The notes: generated by a model not told the origin, from the letters alone. Shown: positions 43,490 to 51,607, counted from the first letter of the stretch. The stretch: 64,000 bases of DNA from Rhizobium sp. ARZ01 (GCF_014851675.1 NZ_JACVAE010000002.1:496001-560000), one strand, 5' to 3'. Numbers and translations: made by a program.

Positions 43490-43592
43490 AGGTGGGAGGC
43501 TGGCACGATGACCCGTGCCGGGGCTCGTTAGGGCTGCTTCCTTCCGGACCTGACCCGGTTGGCGAGTGGCTCGTCCACCACCAACCTCCCGG
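43490..43592 (-). ncRNA. ffs: Signal recognition particle RNA (4.5S, small bacterial type)
   Basis: On the minus strand the highly conserved domain IV reads GGTCAGGTCCGGAAGGAAGC (about 43556-43537), the FtsY/Ffh-binding tip. Flanking arms pair to close the rod, with GGGAGGTTGG near 43590 matching CCTCCCACC near 43491. It is about 100 nt, as in other Alphaproteobacteria, where it is often found just upstream of dnaX as here. With Ffh it targets inner-membrane proteins. End points are estimated from the closing stem. Confidence 0.93.
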
Positions 43593-43680
43593 CTTCCATA
43601 TCGGCAATAATGCATCAGAATGCAAGCCGGAACGTCAAAAAACTGTTGGAGCGGACGGCGAACACGTGGCATGACTCGCT

Positions 43681-44118
43681 ATGGGGCGAAACGACGGGAG
43701 CGAAAAGTTGAACCCATTCGAGGCGGATGAGCGGCTTGTACGCGATAGCGAGGTGCTGACGAGGATCGGGCTTTGCGAACTGCGCCTGATGAAGGATGCG
43801 CGCTGGCCCTGGCTCGTGCTCGTGCCGCAGCGGGCGGATGTCTGCGAGATTTTCGACCTCACACCGCTCGACCAGACGATGCTGACTTTCGAGATCAATC
43901 TCGTCGCCGACGCGCTGAAACGCGCCACCGGCGCGACCAAGATCAATGTCGGTGCGCTCGGCAACATCGTGCGTCAGCTCCACGTTCATGTCATTGCCCG
44001 CAACGAGGGCGATCCCAACTGGCCCGGCCCCGTCTGGGGTTTTGGATCTGCAGAGGCGTGGGACGAGAAAAACAAGGCCACATTCACCGCCAAGCTGCTG
44101 GAACACCTGAGCTCATGA
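43681..44118 (+). CDS. HIT-domain protein
   Basis: A 145-residue histidine-triad nucleotide-binding protein. The core reads WPWLVLVPQRADVCEIFDL then NVGALGNIVRQLHVHVIARNEGD; the HxHxH-like triad appears as HVHVIAR, with the last His replaced, a pattern seen in this alphaproteobacterial subgroup, so hydrolase activity is uncertain. Its stop overlaps the nudC start (ATGA), indicating translational coupling with an NAD(P)-related hydrolase. Confidence 0.88.
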   Translation: MGRNDGSEKLNPFEADERLVRDSEVLTRIGLCELRLMKDARWPWLVLVPQRADVCEIFDLTPLDQTMLTFEINLVADALKRATGATKINVGALGNIVRQLHVHVIARNEGDPNWPGPVWGFGSAEAWDEKNKATFTAKLLEHLSS

Positions 44119-45092
44119 CGTCATCGATCTTCGACCTGCACCTTCCGCACGCCGAACCAAGCACGATGGTCGCCTTTGCCGAAAACAGTTTGGACCGGCG
44201 CTCGGAATACCGCGCCGAGGACTGCGTCGAACGCGCCTTCGAAATGGAGGGCGTGCATGCGTTCGCCTTTGCGAGCGGCAAATTGGTCGTGAAACACGAC
44301 GAGAAAATCATCGACCCGCTGTTTGCACCCTACGAGCTTGCCGGGCTCAACCCGATTGTCGAGGAGACAATCCTGCTGGGCTACCTGAAGAACGGCGAGC
44401 CGCGGCTTGCCGTACCGGTCCGCGCCGATCCGGATGCCTTGCACGAGCCGCTCAGGGCCGCCGACGGGCGCACGCTCTATCGCCAGCAGATGCTGGATGA
44501 CGACCTACTCGGCCAATTCGCGCAGGCATCCGCGCTCCTGACCTGGAACGGCAACAACCGCTTCTGCGGCCGCTGCGGCGCGCCGAATCGAATGGAGATC
44601 GGCGGCTATCGCCGCGTCTGCACCGTCTGCGGTCACCAGACCTTCCCGCGCACCGATCCCGTGGCCATCATGCTCGTGATCGACATCGAACGGGACCGCT
44701 GCCTGCTTGGCCGGTCGCATCATTTTCCCGAGGGCATGTATTCCTGCCTTGCAGGTTTCCTGGAGCCGGGGGAAACGATCGAACACGCCGTGCGGCGGGA
44801 AACGCTCGAAGAGTCCGGCATCAAGATCGGCCGGGTTCGCTATCACGCGTCGCAACCCTGGCCCATGCCGCACTCATTGATGATTGGCTGCTACGCAGAA
44901 GCAAAATCCTTCGCGATCCATCGCGACGAACAGGAACTGGAGGATTGCCGCTGGTTCACACGGGCCGAAACGGCGGAAATGCTTGCCCGGACCGCGAGCA
45001 CCGACCCCGTGACGGGCGCGACCAGCTCTCCGCCCAAGGGCGCAATCGCGCACCGCCTGATGCGCGACTGGCTGGATTGGACGACATCATAG
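44115..45092 (+). CDS. nudC: NAD(+) diphosphatase / RNA deNADding enzyme NudC
   Basis: A 325-residue Nudix hydrolase that splits NADH to NMNH and AMP and removes NAD caps from RNA in E. coli. An N-terminal domain precedes a four-Cys zinc ribbon (FCGRCGAPN...RVCTVCGHQ), then the Nudix box GFLEPGETIEHAVRRETLEESGI with the G-x5-E-x7-REUxEExGU pattern and the NudC-specific SQPWPMPHSLM. The ATG overlaps the HIT gene stop. A WYL-type regulator gene follows 10 bp later, so HIT-nudC-yafY form one unit. Confidence 0.94.
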   Translation: MTSSIFDLHLPHAEPSTMVAFAENSLDRRSEYRAEDCVERAFEMEGVHAFAFASGKLVVKHDEKIIDPLFAPYELAGLNPIVEETILLGYLKNGEPRLAVPVRADPDALHEPLRAADGRTLYRQQMLDDDLLGQFAQASALLTWNGNNRFCGRCGAPNRMEIGGYRRVCTVCGHQTFPRTDPVAIMLVIDIERDRCLLGRSHHFPEGMYSCLAGFLEPGETIEHAVRRETLEESGIKIGRVRYHASQPWPMPHSLMIGCYAEAKSFAIHRDEQELEDCRWFTRAETAEMLARTASTDPVTGATSSPPKGAIAHRLMRDWLDWTTS

Positions 45093-45102
45093 GCTGAAGG
45101 TA

Positions 45103-45792
45103 ATGGCGCGCTCGGAACGCCTTTTGACCCTGCTTCAGACACTGCGCCGGTACCGTCGCCCGGTTAGTGGCGCTGTGCTTGCGGCCGAAGCTGGCGTTAG
45201 CATCCGTACGCTCTATCGCGATATCGCCAGCCTTCAGGCGCAGGGGGCGTTGATCGATGGCGAGCCCGGCGTAGGCTATGTCCTGAAACCCGGGTTCATG
45301 CTGCCACCCATGATGTTCTCGCAAGACGAGATCGAGGCGCTGGTCCTGGGATCACGGTGGGTCGCACGTGCCGCCGACCCGCGTCTTGCGATGGCGGGGG
45401 CCGATGCTCTTGCCAAGATCGCCGATGTTCTTCCGCCGGATATGCGTGAGGAGGTGGAAGCATCGACGCTTCTCGTCAACCTCCGCCCACCGGTCGAGAC
45501 GAAGGCAGACCTCGGCATCATTCGGAAGGCCATCCGCAGCGAGCGGATGCTTAGACTGACCTATTCCGACGAGGTCGGCACAGTCTCCGTGCGGCGCATC
45601 TGGCCCTTCGCGCTCAGCTATTTCGAACAAGTACGTGTGGTAGCCGCCTGGTGCGAACTCCGGCAGGACTTTCGCCACTTCCGCACCGATCGCATCATCG
45701 AGATGCTCCCCCAAAACGAGCGCTATCCCCGCCGGCGGGCCGTTTTGCTGAAGGCCTGGCGCGACCAGCAAGATGTGCGGATCGAAGCTTAG
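45103..45792 (+). CDS. HTH-WYL domain regulator (YafY family)
   Basis: A 229-residue regulator. An N-terminal helix-turn-helix 11 domain (SERLLTLLQTLRRYRRPVSGAVLAAEAGVSIRTLYRDIASLQAQGALIDGEPGVGYVL) is followed by a WYL domain (about 135-215: MLRLTYSDEVGTVSVRRIWPFALSYFEQVRVVAAWCELRQDFRHFRTDRI). WYL domains bind ligands or nucleic acid. Many short DeoR/YafY proteins of this size act on neighbouring genes, so autoregulation or control of the HIT-nudC pair is possible. Ten bases after nudC on the same strand. Confidence 0.88.
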   Translation: MARSERLLTLLQTLRRYRRPVSGAVLAAEAGVSIRTLYRDIASLQAQGALIDGEPGVGYVLKPGFMLPPMMFSQDEIEALVLGSRWVARAADPRLAMAGADALAKIADVLPPDMREEVEASTLLVNLRPPVETKADLGIIRKAIRSERMLRLTYSDEVGTVSVRRIWPFALSYFEQVRVVAAWCELRQDFRHFRTDRIIEMLPQNERYPRRRAVLLKAWRDQQDVRIEA

Positions 45793-45862
45793 GCTACTGC
45801 CATAAACTGTCAGCAGTGACCTGTATAGTTCATGTCATTCCAGCAGGATGGAGGACATGACG

Positions 45863-46114
45863 ATGGCGACACTCAATCTCTCCCAGCAATATGGCCCGGT
45901 GCGGTGCGCTCTCGACGGGCGAGGCGGGAAGCCGCAACGATCGCTCCTCGTTCGACTTGCCGATCGCCTTGGCTGGCAGACGGGTCGGTCACGCTGCCCG
46001 CGTCTCGACCTTGAGCGCATGCCGGACTATCTGCGTCGCGATATCGGCTTCATCGACTGGGGCTCGCCGCCCGGCGCGTCTCGGCGACCGCTATGGAAGT
46101 CGTCCGACTTCTGA
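45863..46114 (+). CDS. Small DUF1127-like protein
   Basis: An 83-residue basic protein starting MATLNLSQQYGPVRCALDG. Its second half, RLDLERMPDYLRRDIGFIDWG, resembles the DUF1127 (YjiS) core with its L-x-x-RDIG ending, a family of small Arg-rich RNA-linked proteins common in Alphaproteobacteria. Three in-frame ATGs exist (45848, 45857, 45863); the last is chosen because GGAGG (45850-45854) stands 8 bp before it. Function unknown. Convergent with pheA. Confidence 0.65.
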   Translation: MATLNLSQQYGPVRCALDGRGGKPQRSLLVRLADRLGWQTGRSRCPRLDLERMPDYLRRDIGFIDWGSPPGASRRPLWKSSDF

Positions 46115-46160
46115 GGAACGCGCGCGCTCGATCGGGTGATCACCCGTTCCGGCTGATAGT

Positions 46161-46197
46161 CGAAAAGTGCGCCCCTGCCGCTGTGTTTGCGGCGGGG
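46161..46197 (-). terminator. Probable pheA terminator
   Basis: CCCC-t-GCCGC and GCGGC-GGGG (46172-46181 with 46189-46197) form a 9-bp stem with one bulge, followed on the minus strand by GCGCACTTTTCG. The T-run is short and set back by 6 nt. Confidence 0.5.
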
Positions 46198-46205
46198 TGA
46201 ATTTG

Positions 46206-47060
46206 TCAGAGTTGTCCGCGCATGGGATGCGCACGGTAAGAGCCGAGGATGCGTACTTTCTCGGAGAAGAAGCGAAGCTCGTCGAGCGCGCGGCGAACAT
46301 TGGCATCGTCTGGATGCCCCTCGATATCGGCGTAGAACTGGGTAGCGTAGAACTTGCCGCCGATCTGGTAGCTTTCCAGCTTCGTCATGTTGATGCCGTT
46401 GGTGGCGAAACCACCAAGCCCCTTGTAGAGGGCGGCCGGAATGTTGCGCACGTTAAAGACAAACGTCGTGACAATGACCTCGTCGGGCTGGGTGCGGGCG
46501 GGGATATTCGGCTCGCGCGCCAGCACGACGAAGCGCGTGACATTGCTTTCCGAATCCTCAACGTTCTCGGCAATGATCTGTAGACCGTACAACTCTGAAG
46601 CCAGCCGCGGCGCCAGTGCCGCCATACTGCGATCGCCCTTTTCCGCCACCAGCTTTGCGGCGCCTGCCGTGTCGCCCGCGATCACCGGCTTCCAACCGTT
46701 CATCCGCACGATCCTGCGGCACTGGCCGAGCGCGTGGATGTGGCTGTGAACGGTGCGGATCTCGTCCTTTGTGACGCCCGGCAGGACCATCAGCTGGAAC
46801 CGGATCGGCATGAAATACTCGCCGACGATGTGCAGCCGCGACTCCGGCAGGAGATGGTGGATGTCGGCGACGCGGCCGGCGAGGGTATTTTCGATCGGGA
46901 TCATCGCCAGATCGGCGTCGCCGTTCTCGACAGCGAGGAAGGCATCCTCAAACGTCTGACAGGGCAAGGGTTCCATCTGCGGGAACATGTCCCGGCAGGC
47001 CATGTCCGAATTGGCGCCGAAGTCGCCCTGGAAGGCGATCCTGTTGGTCTTCTGTATCAT
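46206..47060 (-). CDS. pheA: Prephenate dehydratase
   Basis: A 284-residue enzyme turning prephenate to phenylpyruvate for phenylalanine synthesis. The catalytic type-2-binding-protein-like part (1-185) has RIAFQGDFGANSD, MIPIENTLAGRVADIHHLL and the active-site TRF at 175-177 (ESNVTRFVVL). A C-terminal ACT domain (about 205-275, VFNVRNIPAALYKGLGGFATNGINMTKLESYQIGG) gives feedback inhibition by phenylalanine. No chorismate mutase part, as is normal in rhizobia. It follows kdsB by 11 bp on the same strand. Confidence 0.95.
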   Translation of the reverse strand: MIQKTNRIAFQGDFGANSDMACRDMFPQMEPLPCQTFEDAFLAVENGDADLAMIPIENTLAGRVADIHHLLPESRLHIVGEYFMPIRFQLMVLPGVTKDEIRTVHSHIHALGQCRRIVRMNGWKPVIAGDTAGAAKLVAEKGDRSMAALAPRLASELYGLQIIAENVEDSESNVTRFVVLAREPNIPARTQPDEVIVTTFVFNVRNIPAALYKGLGGFATNGINMTKLESYQIGGKFYATQFYADIEGHPDDANVRRALDELRFFSEKVRILGSYRAHPMRGQL

Positions 47061-47071
47061 GGACGGTCCAT

Positions 47072-47827
47072 TCAGCGGCTCGTGGCCGAAAGCAGCCGGC
47101 AGGCCTTTTCGAGGTCGGCCGGAGTATCGACACCGAGCGGAACGGTGTCAACGATCTCGGCGTCGATCCGAAGCCCCGCTTCCAGCGCACGCAGTTGCTC
47201 GAGCGACTCGCGCTTCTCGAGCGTCGACGGCGGGAGCGAAACGAACGTTTCCAGCGCCTTTCGGCGATAGGCGTAAAGGCCGATGTGATGGTAGAGCGGG
47301 CCGTCACCATAGGGTGCGGTGGCGCGGGTAAAGTAGAGAGCCCGGAGCCGGCTGTCGCCGATCGGCGAGCCTACGACCTTCACAACGTTCGGATTCGTCT
47401 TTTCTTCCGGATCGGTGATCTCGGTCGTCAACGTGGCGATATCCGTTGCGGGATCGGCGAGCGGATTCAATGCCGCCTGGATCGTCGCCGGGTCGATCGT
47501 CGGCAAATCACCCTGGACGTTGATGATGAATTGCGCGCGCCTGTCCGGATCGCATTTCAGCAGCGCCTCGTGGATGCGGTCGGAGCCTGACTGGTGCTCG
47601 ACCTTTGTCATCACCACCTCGAAGCCGGCGCTGGCGACCACATCAAAGGTATCCTGGTGGTCGACTGCGACGACAACGCGTCCAGTACGGGACTCCGTCG
47701 CGCGCTTGGCAACTTGCACGATCATCGGCAGCCCGCAGATGTCGGCAAGCGGCTTACCCGGCAGGCGCGTGGAGGCCATGCGCGCCGGGATCAACACGAG
47801 CGTTTCTTCAAAATTAGGAGGATTCAT
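47072..47827 (-). CDS. kdsB: CMP-KDO synthetase (3-deoxy-manno-octulosonate cytidylyltransferase)
   Basis: A 251-residue enzyme that activates KDO with CTP for lipopolysaccharide inner core synthesis. Family motifs are in place: [74 protein letters not shown] and [16 protein letters not shown] at 47825-47827 follows AAGGGCAGGG; a start 27 bp upstream would add nine atypical residues. Divergent from cycM, first gene of kdsB-pheA. Confidence 0.95.
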   Translation of the reverse strand: MNPPNFEETLVLIPARMASTRLPGKPLADICGLPMIVQVAKRATESRTGRVVVAVDHQDTFDVVASAGFEVVMTKVEHQSGSDRIHEALLKCDPDRRAQFIINVQGDLPTIDPATIQAALNPLADPATDIATLTTEITDPEEKTNPNVVKVVGSPIGDSRLRALYFTRATAPYGDGPLYHHIGLYAYRRKALETFVSLPPSTLEKRESLEQLRALEAGLRIDAEIVDTVPLGVDTPADLEKACRLLSATSR

Positions 47828-47975
47828 GCCCTGCCCTTCAAGCGCACATAACAAGTGTCAATTCGTCTCATCGACAGCTGCACAATCTCTGTTGCAACGA
47901 AGCAGCAAAAGACATAGGTTCCGCGCGATTTCAAGACTGGCCGGCTAAGATGTGCCGGCTCCAGGGGAGCTGCGG

Positions 47976-48611
47976 ATGAACTCTTATGTGAACATGGGCG
48001 TGGGTGCCCTTCTCGGCACCGTCTTTGTGCTGATGTCGGTATCCATCGCGTCGGAAGGCATCTTCCACTCGGCGACCCCGGAGAAGGAAGGCTTTGCGAT
48101 CGTTGCCGAGGAAAGCGGAGCGGAAGCAGGCGGAGAGAGCGCCGGCGCTGAAGCCGCAGCGGCCGTGCCGATCGCGACACTGCTGGCATCGGCGGATGCC
48201 GCAGCCGGCGAAGCCACCTTCAAGAAGTGTGCCGCCTGTCATAGCGGAGACAAGGGCGGTCCGAACAAGGTTGGCCCGGGTCTCTGGAACATCGTCAACC
48301 ACCCGGTTGCCACGCATGAGGGCTTCAGCTACTCGGCCGGCATGAAGACCTTTGCCGAAGGCGGCAAGGTTTGGGACTACGAGCACCTCAACCACTTCCT
48401 CGCAGGTCCGAAGAAGTACGTCGCTGGCACGGCGATGGGCTTTGCCGGCCTGAAGAAGGATGACGAACGCGCCAACCTGATCGCTTACCTGCGCACGCTT
48501 GCCGACAGCCCGGCACCGCTTCCGGATGCGTCGGCAGAAGGCGCCGCAGCCGCTCCGGCCGCCGAAAGCGCAGCTCCTGCAGCAACGGAGACCGCGCCGG
48601 CTGCCCAGTGA
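47976..48611 (+). CDS. cycM: Membrane-anchored cytochrome c (CycM type)
   Basis: A 211-residue class I c-type cytochrome with an uncleaved N-terminal signal anchor (residues 7-26), carrying electrons to the aa3 oxidase in rhizobia. After an Ala/Glu-rich periplasmic spacer (45-70), the heme site CAACH is at 85-89 and the axial Met is in [11 protein letters not shown] near 155. A C-terminal Ala/Pro-rich tail (about 30 residues) is longer than the core family. The start is at 47976 with GGGGAGC upstream. Divergent from kdsB, as in other rhizobia. Confidence 0.93.
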   Translation: MNSYVNMGVGALLGTVFVLMSVSIASEGIFHSATPEKEGFAIVAEESGAEAGGESAGAEAAAAVPIATLLASADAAAGEATFKKCAACHSGDKGGPNKVGPGLWNIVNHPVATHEGFSYSAGMKTFAEGGKVWDYEHLNHFLAGPKKYVAGTAMGFAGLKKDDERANLIAYLRTLADSPAPLPDASAEGAAAAPAAESAAPAATETAPAAQ

Positions 48612-48637
48612 GGCGACTGCTAAATTCTTATCTGTCA

Positions 48638-48666
48638 AACCCGGCCTATTCGGCCGGGTTTTTTGT
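48638..48666 (+). terminator. Intrinsic terminator of cycM
   Basis: ACCCGGCC and GGCCGGGT pair around TATTC (arms about 48639-48646 and 48652-48659), followed by TTTTTTG. Confidence 0.88.
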
Positions 48667-48733
48667 TTGATGGTCATGGCGATTGCAAGGTTGGAAACTA
48701 AGCGCGAAAACGCCATGGACCGCGCTGCGGAAA

Positions 48734-48942
48734 TGAAAAAAGCGGGGTCATGTCACCCCGCTTCCCCATTCCCGGCCTTGCCGGGACCATGTCCGATGCT
48801 GCCAGTACATCCGTGGTCAGCATCAGGACAAATCGTTTGTCGCCGTTGACCGGCGAGTGCCTGTACGATCCTGTAGTTTGCCTCGGTAACAACCGTATGA
48901 CAGGATCGGCCTCGGCCCTGATTGATCCAGCATCGGCGGAAT
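48734..48942 (-). ncRNA. Candidate structured small RNA, family unknown
   Basis: On the minus strand, CCGATGCTG (48936-48928) is exactly complementary to CAGCATCGG (48801-48793), enclosing further nested pairs: ATCAGG with CCTGAT, GATCCTGT with ACAGGATC, and small hairpins such as CGGT-TGTT-ACCG and CGCCG-gtcaa-CGGCG. A CCCGGC/GGCCGGG hairpin and a full terminator follow (AGCGGGG/CCCCGCT, then TTTTTT at 48739-48734). A terminator on this strand with no protein-like ORF above it points to an RNA of about 200 nt. A 97-codon frame in the region has no protein-like character. I could not match it to 6S, RNase P, tmRNA or AbcR. The 5' end and promoter are not fixed. Confidence 0.5.
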
Positions 48943-48993
48943 TGGTTAATGAACCGTCAAGAGATCGAAATTCGGCGTCCCCCTCGGTCATCG

Positions 48994-49019
48994 GGGAACC
49001 CGACGCCAGTCTTTTCAGT
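48994..49019 (+). promoter_or_regulatory. EcfG/RpoE2-type stress promoter
   Basis: GGAAC (48994-48998), 17 bp, then AGTT (49016-49019) agrees with the alphaproteobacterial general stress sigma promoter (GGAAC, 16-17 bp, CGTT), apart from C to A at the first base of the -10. A start near 49025 would give a leader of about 30 nt for the DUF883-like gene at 49058. Confidence 0.5.
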
Positions 49020-49057
49020 TCCCTTCCAGACAGACACAGCTGTTGCAGGAGACTTAG

Positions 49058-49414
49058 ATGGCAAATGACAAGGAAACAGGTGAAAACGGTCGGCGCGCGT
49101 CGATCGGCGTCGTGCGCGGCAGCGACAAGAAGGCAAGCAAGACGGACACAGACGTCCCTGAACGCACCCCGGTGGAGGAGCAGGATGCCGAGGCGGCAAA
49201 GGCTGCAATCGTCGAGCAGATTGCGCTACTGAAAGAAGAGGTAGCACGCCTCAAAGCATCGCTCGGTGTTCTCGCCGAAAGCAGCGGCCAGTATGCCGTA
49301 TCGCAGGTCAATTCGCTGCGGGACGACGTACGTGCGGCGGTAGTCGCAAACCCATTGTCCGCAGTTCTCTGTGCGTCACTCGTCGGCTATCTTTTCGGCC
49401 TTCGCCGACGGTGA
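49058..49414 (+). CDS. DUF883-like membrane-anchored stress protein
   Basis: A 118-residue protein: a charged, probably disordered N-terminal part (1-45), a coiled-coil segment (EAAKAAIVEQIALLKEEVARLKASL), then one C-terminal membrane helix (NPLSAVLCASLVGYLFG) ending RRR. This is the architecture of ElaB/YqjD/DUF883 proteins, some of which tether ribosomes to the inner membrane in stationary phase. GGAGA precedes the ATG. An EcfG-type promoter sits upstream. It is convergent with a second gene of the same design. Confidence 0.8.
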   Translation: MANDKETGENGRRASIGVVRGSDKKASKTDTDVPERTPVEEQDAEAAKAAIVEQIALLKEEVARLKASLGVLAESSGQYAVSQVNSLRDDVRAAVVANPLSAVLCASLVGYLFGLRRR

Positions 49415-49506
49415 TGGGCTCAACTGACGAGTGACGAGATTACAGGGTGACAATCGGCGACCACATCATCATTGGGCTGCACCGCAAAGTACGGAAGAGC
49501 CTAAGT

Positions 49507-49830
49507 TCAACGCCAATATCTGCTGCGCGTAGGTGGTTCGGCGGCGCTCGCCAAGAGGTAGCCGATGACGACACCGGCGAGGCCGGCCGTCAAAACCAGC
49601 GTCGAGACGGCGGCGGGGTGCTCGCGCGCTGCATCAGCGACAGCGGTTCCTTCGGATCGGACATAGCCAGCACCGGTTCTGGCCGCTGCGCGCATTGATC
49701 TGCCCGCTTTACCGGCTCGGTTACTGATCCCTTCGTAAACTTCGGCGGATTGCGCCGCAAGTTCCTCATGAAGCTTCGCCATCTCTTCGCGAAGGGCCTC
49801 GATTTGTGCCTGAGCATCGAAGTTTGCCAT
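49507..49830 (-). CDS. DUF883-like membrane-anchored stress protein
   Basis: A 107-residue protein with an N-terminal coiled coil (FDAQAQIEALREEMAKLHEELAAQSAEVYEGI), a basic middle part, and a C-terminal helix (HPAAVSTLVLTAGLAGVVIGYLLA) in the ElaB/YqjD/DUF883 style. AAAGGGAGACAAGT precedes the ATG. An exact EcfG-type promoter lies about 150 bp upstream. Opposite in direction to, and 92 bp from, the similar gene at 49058, with which it shares layout but not close sequence; it may serve the same stress role. Confidence 0.8.
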   Translation of the reverse strand: MANFDAQAQIEALREEMAKLHEELAAQSAEVYEGISNRAGKAGRSMRAAARTGAGYVRSEGTAVADAAREHPAAVSTLVLTAGLAGVVIGYLLASAAEPPTRSRYWR

Positions 49831-49979
49831 ACTTGTCTCCCTTTCAGAGGCGCAGGTTGTGACGATGGTGCCAACTGTGCCACCTCATGGCGGCGCATCC
49901 AAGCGGACCCACGAAAACGGCAACGCCTGCTGTCGGCCGCACAAACACACGAACTATCGTTCGTGTCCGCTGGTCGTCA

Positions 49980-50004
49980 AACGGACAAACCTGCTGGAAG
50001 TTCC
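49980..50004 (-). promoter_or_regulatory. EcfG/RpoE2-type stress promoter
   Basis: On the minus strand GGAAC (50004-50000), 16 bp, then CGTT (49983-49980), an exact match to the general stress promoter. It points at the DUF883-like gene at 49830, with a leader of about 145 nt. Apart from this site, the 421-bp gap 49831-50251 contains no gene I can support. Confidence 0.7.
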
Positions 50005-50251
50005 TGGGGAATACGGCTTGCAAAATTCAGATCGCAACAGGAAGAACCCGGCGCTGCGCGCGGGCGCCGGGAGGCACAGGTTGGGACCTTTTGTAGGGTG
50101 GAGCTAGCGCCACCACTAGAAGCTTAATTGCAATCAGCATTTGTTCCAAGCAGTTTTGGACAATCTAGATCGAATTGTTGACCCATGCGCCAAAACCTAG
50201 TCAACGACTTCCGGGAGCCGGTCGCCGACCGTTCGTAACGATGCAGCCGCC

Positions 50252-50386
50252 TTATTCGACGACAGCGACCTGCTCGACTTCATCCCCTGCAAAATGGGAG
50301 GCGACAAACTCGGGAGCAAGCGCCAATCCGAACATCACGGCGATAAATGTGACAAACACCGTCACTGACAGACTGGTACGAATCAT
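50252..50386 (-). CDS. 44-residue single-pass membrane peptide, function unknown
   Basis: On the minus strand ATG (50386-50384) to TAA (50254-50252) reads MIRTSLSVTVFVTFIAVMFG and then LALAPEFVASHFAGDEVEQV, ending AVVE. A hydrophobic helix (residues 6-24) is followed by an acidic tail, so it is either a membrane peptide with its tail outside or a short secreted peptide. The ribosome site AAGGAGG (50399-50393) is nearly perfect and well spaced, which strongly supports translation. A GCACC-gaaa-GGTGC hairpin lies in the leader (about 50418-50431). No family is recognised. Confidence 0.65.
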   Translation of the reverse strand: MIRTSLSVTVFVTFIAVMFGLALAPEFVASHFAGDEVEQVAVVE

Positions 50387-50547
50387 CTCCGCCCTCCTTA
50401 TACAGAGTCAGGCTACACCAGCACCGAAAGGTGCATCAGTGCTTTCTGAACGCCAGATGAACAAAAAACCGTGACAGGGGGAAGTAACGAAATTTTTACG
50501 CCTGTCACTAAACCACCCTCCACGCCCACCCCGCTGAAGTCGTCTCT

Positions 50548-50576
50548 TTGACATGCCCATCCAAGCAGGGCTACCT
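50548..50576 (+). promoter_or_regulatory. Candidate promoter of the nuclease-like gene
   Basis: TTGACA (50548-50553), 17-bp spacer, CTACCT (50571-50576). The predicted start near 50583 favours the ATG at 50610 over the earlier ATG at 50553, which overlaps the -35 element. Confidence 0.45.
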
Positions 50577-50609
50577 AGCCCGGCGTCCTACCGATTCCGG
50601 ATCCTTTAC

Positions 50610-51275
50610 ATGCCCCCCCAAAAAACGCGAAAACGCAAAAGCACCGGAGGCCGTCGGCCATCAGTGGCACGCAGTCGAATGTGGCCCTGGTATCTCCTCG
50701 GCCTAGCGATCATCGGCGTTATCGTGGCAAGGGAAAACCTGCCCGACCTTGCCTCGCGGCTGATGCCCGCAGAGCCCACCCGCAAGATTGAGGCCACCCG
50801 CAAAGTTGAGGCCAAGGCACCCAGCAGGCCGGCGGAGACCAGAACGCCCCATGTTCCGCCGCCAACGCCGGATCAAAGGCCGACGCTTCCGCACGCGGCG
50901 GCGAGCGAAACCGGCTCCGGCACTAACGATATCACCTTCTTCTACTGTGGCATCAAGCAGGACAACTGCATCGTGGATGGCGGCAACTTCATCTATCGCG
51001 GCGTAAGGATCCGCATGGCCGACATTTACGTTCCGGCGACGAAGGAAGCGAAATGCGACCGCGAACGCCTGCTCGGTGGTGACGCCAAGGAAGCCTTACG
51101 CATTCTGCTCAACGCGGGCCAGTTCGAACTTGCCGAATGGCGTCCGATCGGCGAGGACCAGTTTGGCCGCAAGCTTCGTGTCGTACGCCGGGACGGCAAG
51201 TCGATTGGCGACGCTCTCGTCGCACGCGGCCTGGCCAGGCCCTGGACCGGGCAGCGCGAGTCTTGGTGCCCGTAG
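50610..51275 (+). CDS. Membrane-anchored thermonuclease-like (SNase-fold) protein
   Basis: A 221-residue protein with a basic N-terminus (MPPQKTRKRKSTGGRRPS), one membrane helix (MWPWYLLGLAIIGVIVA), a Pro/Thr-rich linker, and a C-terminal domain with a degenerate staphylococcal-nuclease OB fold (GGNFIYRGVRIRMADIYVPATKEAKCDRERLLGGDAKEALRILL; EDQFGRKLRVVRRDGKSIGDALVARGLARPW). The Arg/Glu catalytic residues of SNase are only partly recognisable, so activity is uncertain; such proteins are common in rhizobia. ATG at 50610 was selected because a -35 element overlaps the earlier one. Confidence 0.78.
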   Translation: MPPQKTRKRKSTGGRRPSVARSRMWPWYLLGLAIIGVIVARENLPDLASRLMPAEPTRKIEATRKVEAKAPSRPAETRTPHVPPPTPDQRPTLPHAAASETGSGTNDITFFYCGIKQDNCIVDGGNFIYRGVRIRMADIYVPATKEAKCDRERLLGGDAKEALRILLNAGQFELAEWRPIGEDQFGRKLRVVRRDGKSIGDALVARGLARPWTGQRESWCP

Positions 51276-51319
51276 GCGGATTTTGGGCAAGACGCGCGGT
51301 GCCACGGCTCGCGGCCTCG

Positions 51320-51607
51320 CTATCTGTTAAGCCGCGGCACAAGGGATACGACCTTGATCAGGCTCAAGGAGCGCTCGATTTCAGCGGCGAGACTATCGAC
51401 CAGTTGGGTGAACTCAATGCGCCGATCGTCACGAACCGCACTTGGCAGCCGGTCGACAGAAAGCAACGCCTGTTCTGCGATCGCGAGGTCGTCGCACATC
51501 GCTCGAAAGCTCTCGTTGCGCTCGATCAGATGCTGGATCTGTGCTGCATGAGTCGGAAATCGCCGAAGCGCAGACGACAGTCCCTCATCTCCCCCCGATC
51601 CAGTCAT
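51320..51607 (-). CDS. Small helical protein, function unknown
   Basis: A 95-residue, mostly helical, soluble protein (MTGSGGDEGLSSALRRFPTH then AQIQHLIERNESFRAMCDDLAIAEQALLSV). Charged heptad-like stretches suggest a helical bundle. ATG at 51605-51607 follows CGGAGAAA. Similar small proteins with the FPxxxxxIxxLxxRxxSFRxxCDDxAxA pattern are familiar from rhizobial genomes as hypothetical proteins. Convergent with the nuclease-like gene and divergent from the TPR protein gene. Confidence 0.65.
   Translation of the reverse strand: MTGSGGDEGLSSALRRFPTHAAQIQHLIERNESFRAMCDDLAIAEQALLSVDRLPSAVRDDRRIEFTQLVDSLAAEIERSLSLIKVVSLVPRLNR

Noticed and set aside
48734..48942. Idea that the structured RNA is 6S RNA
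   Set aside because: It lacks the central-bubble layout I would expect and the usual neighbour genes; left as unassigned.
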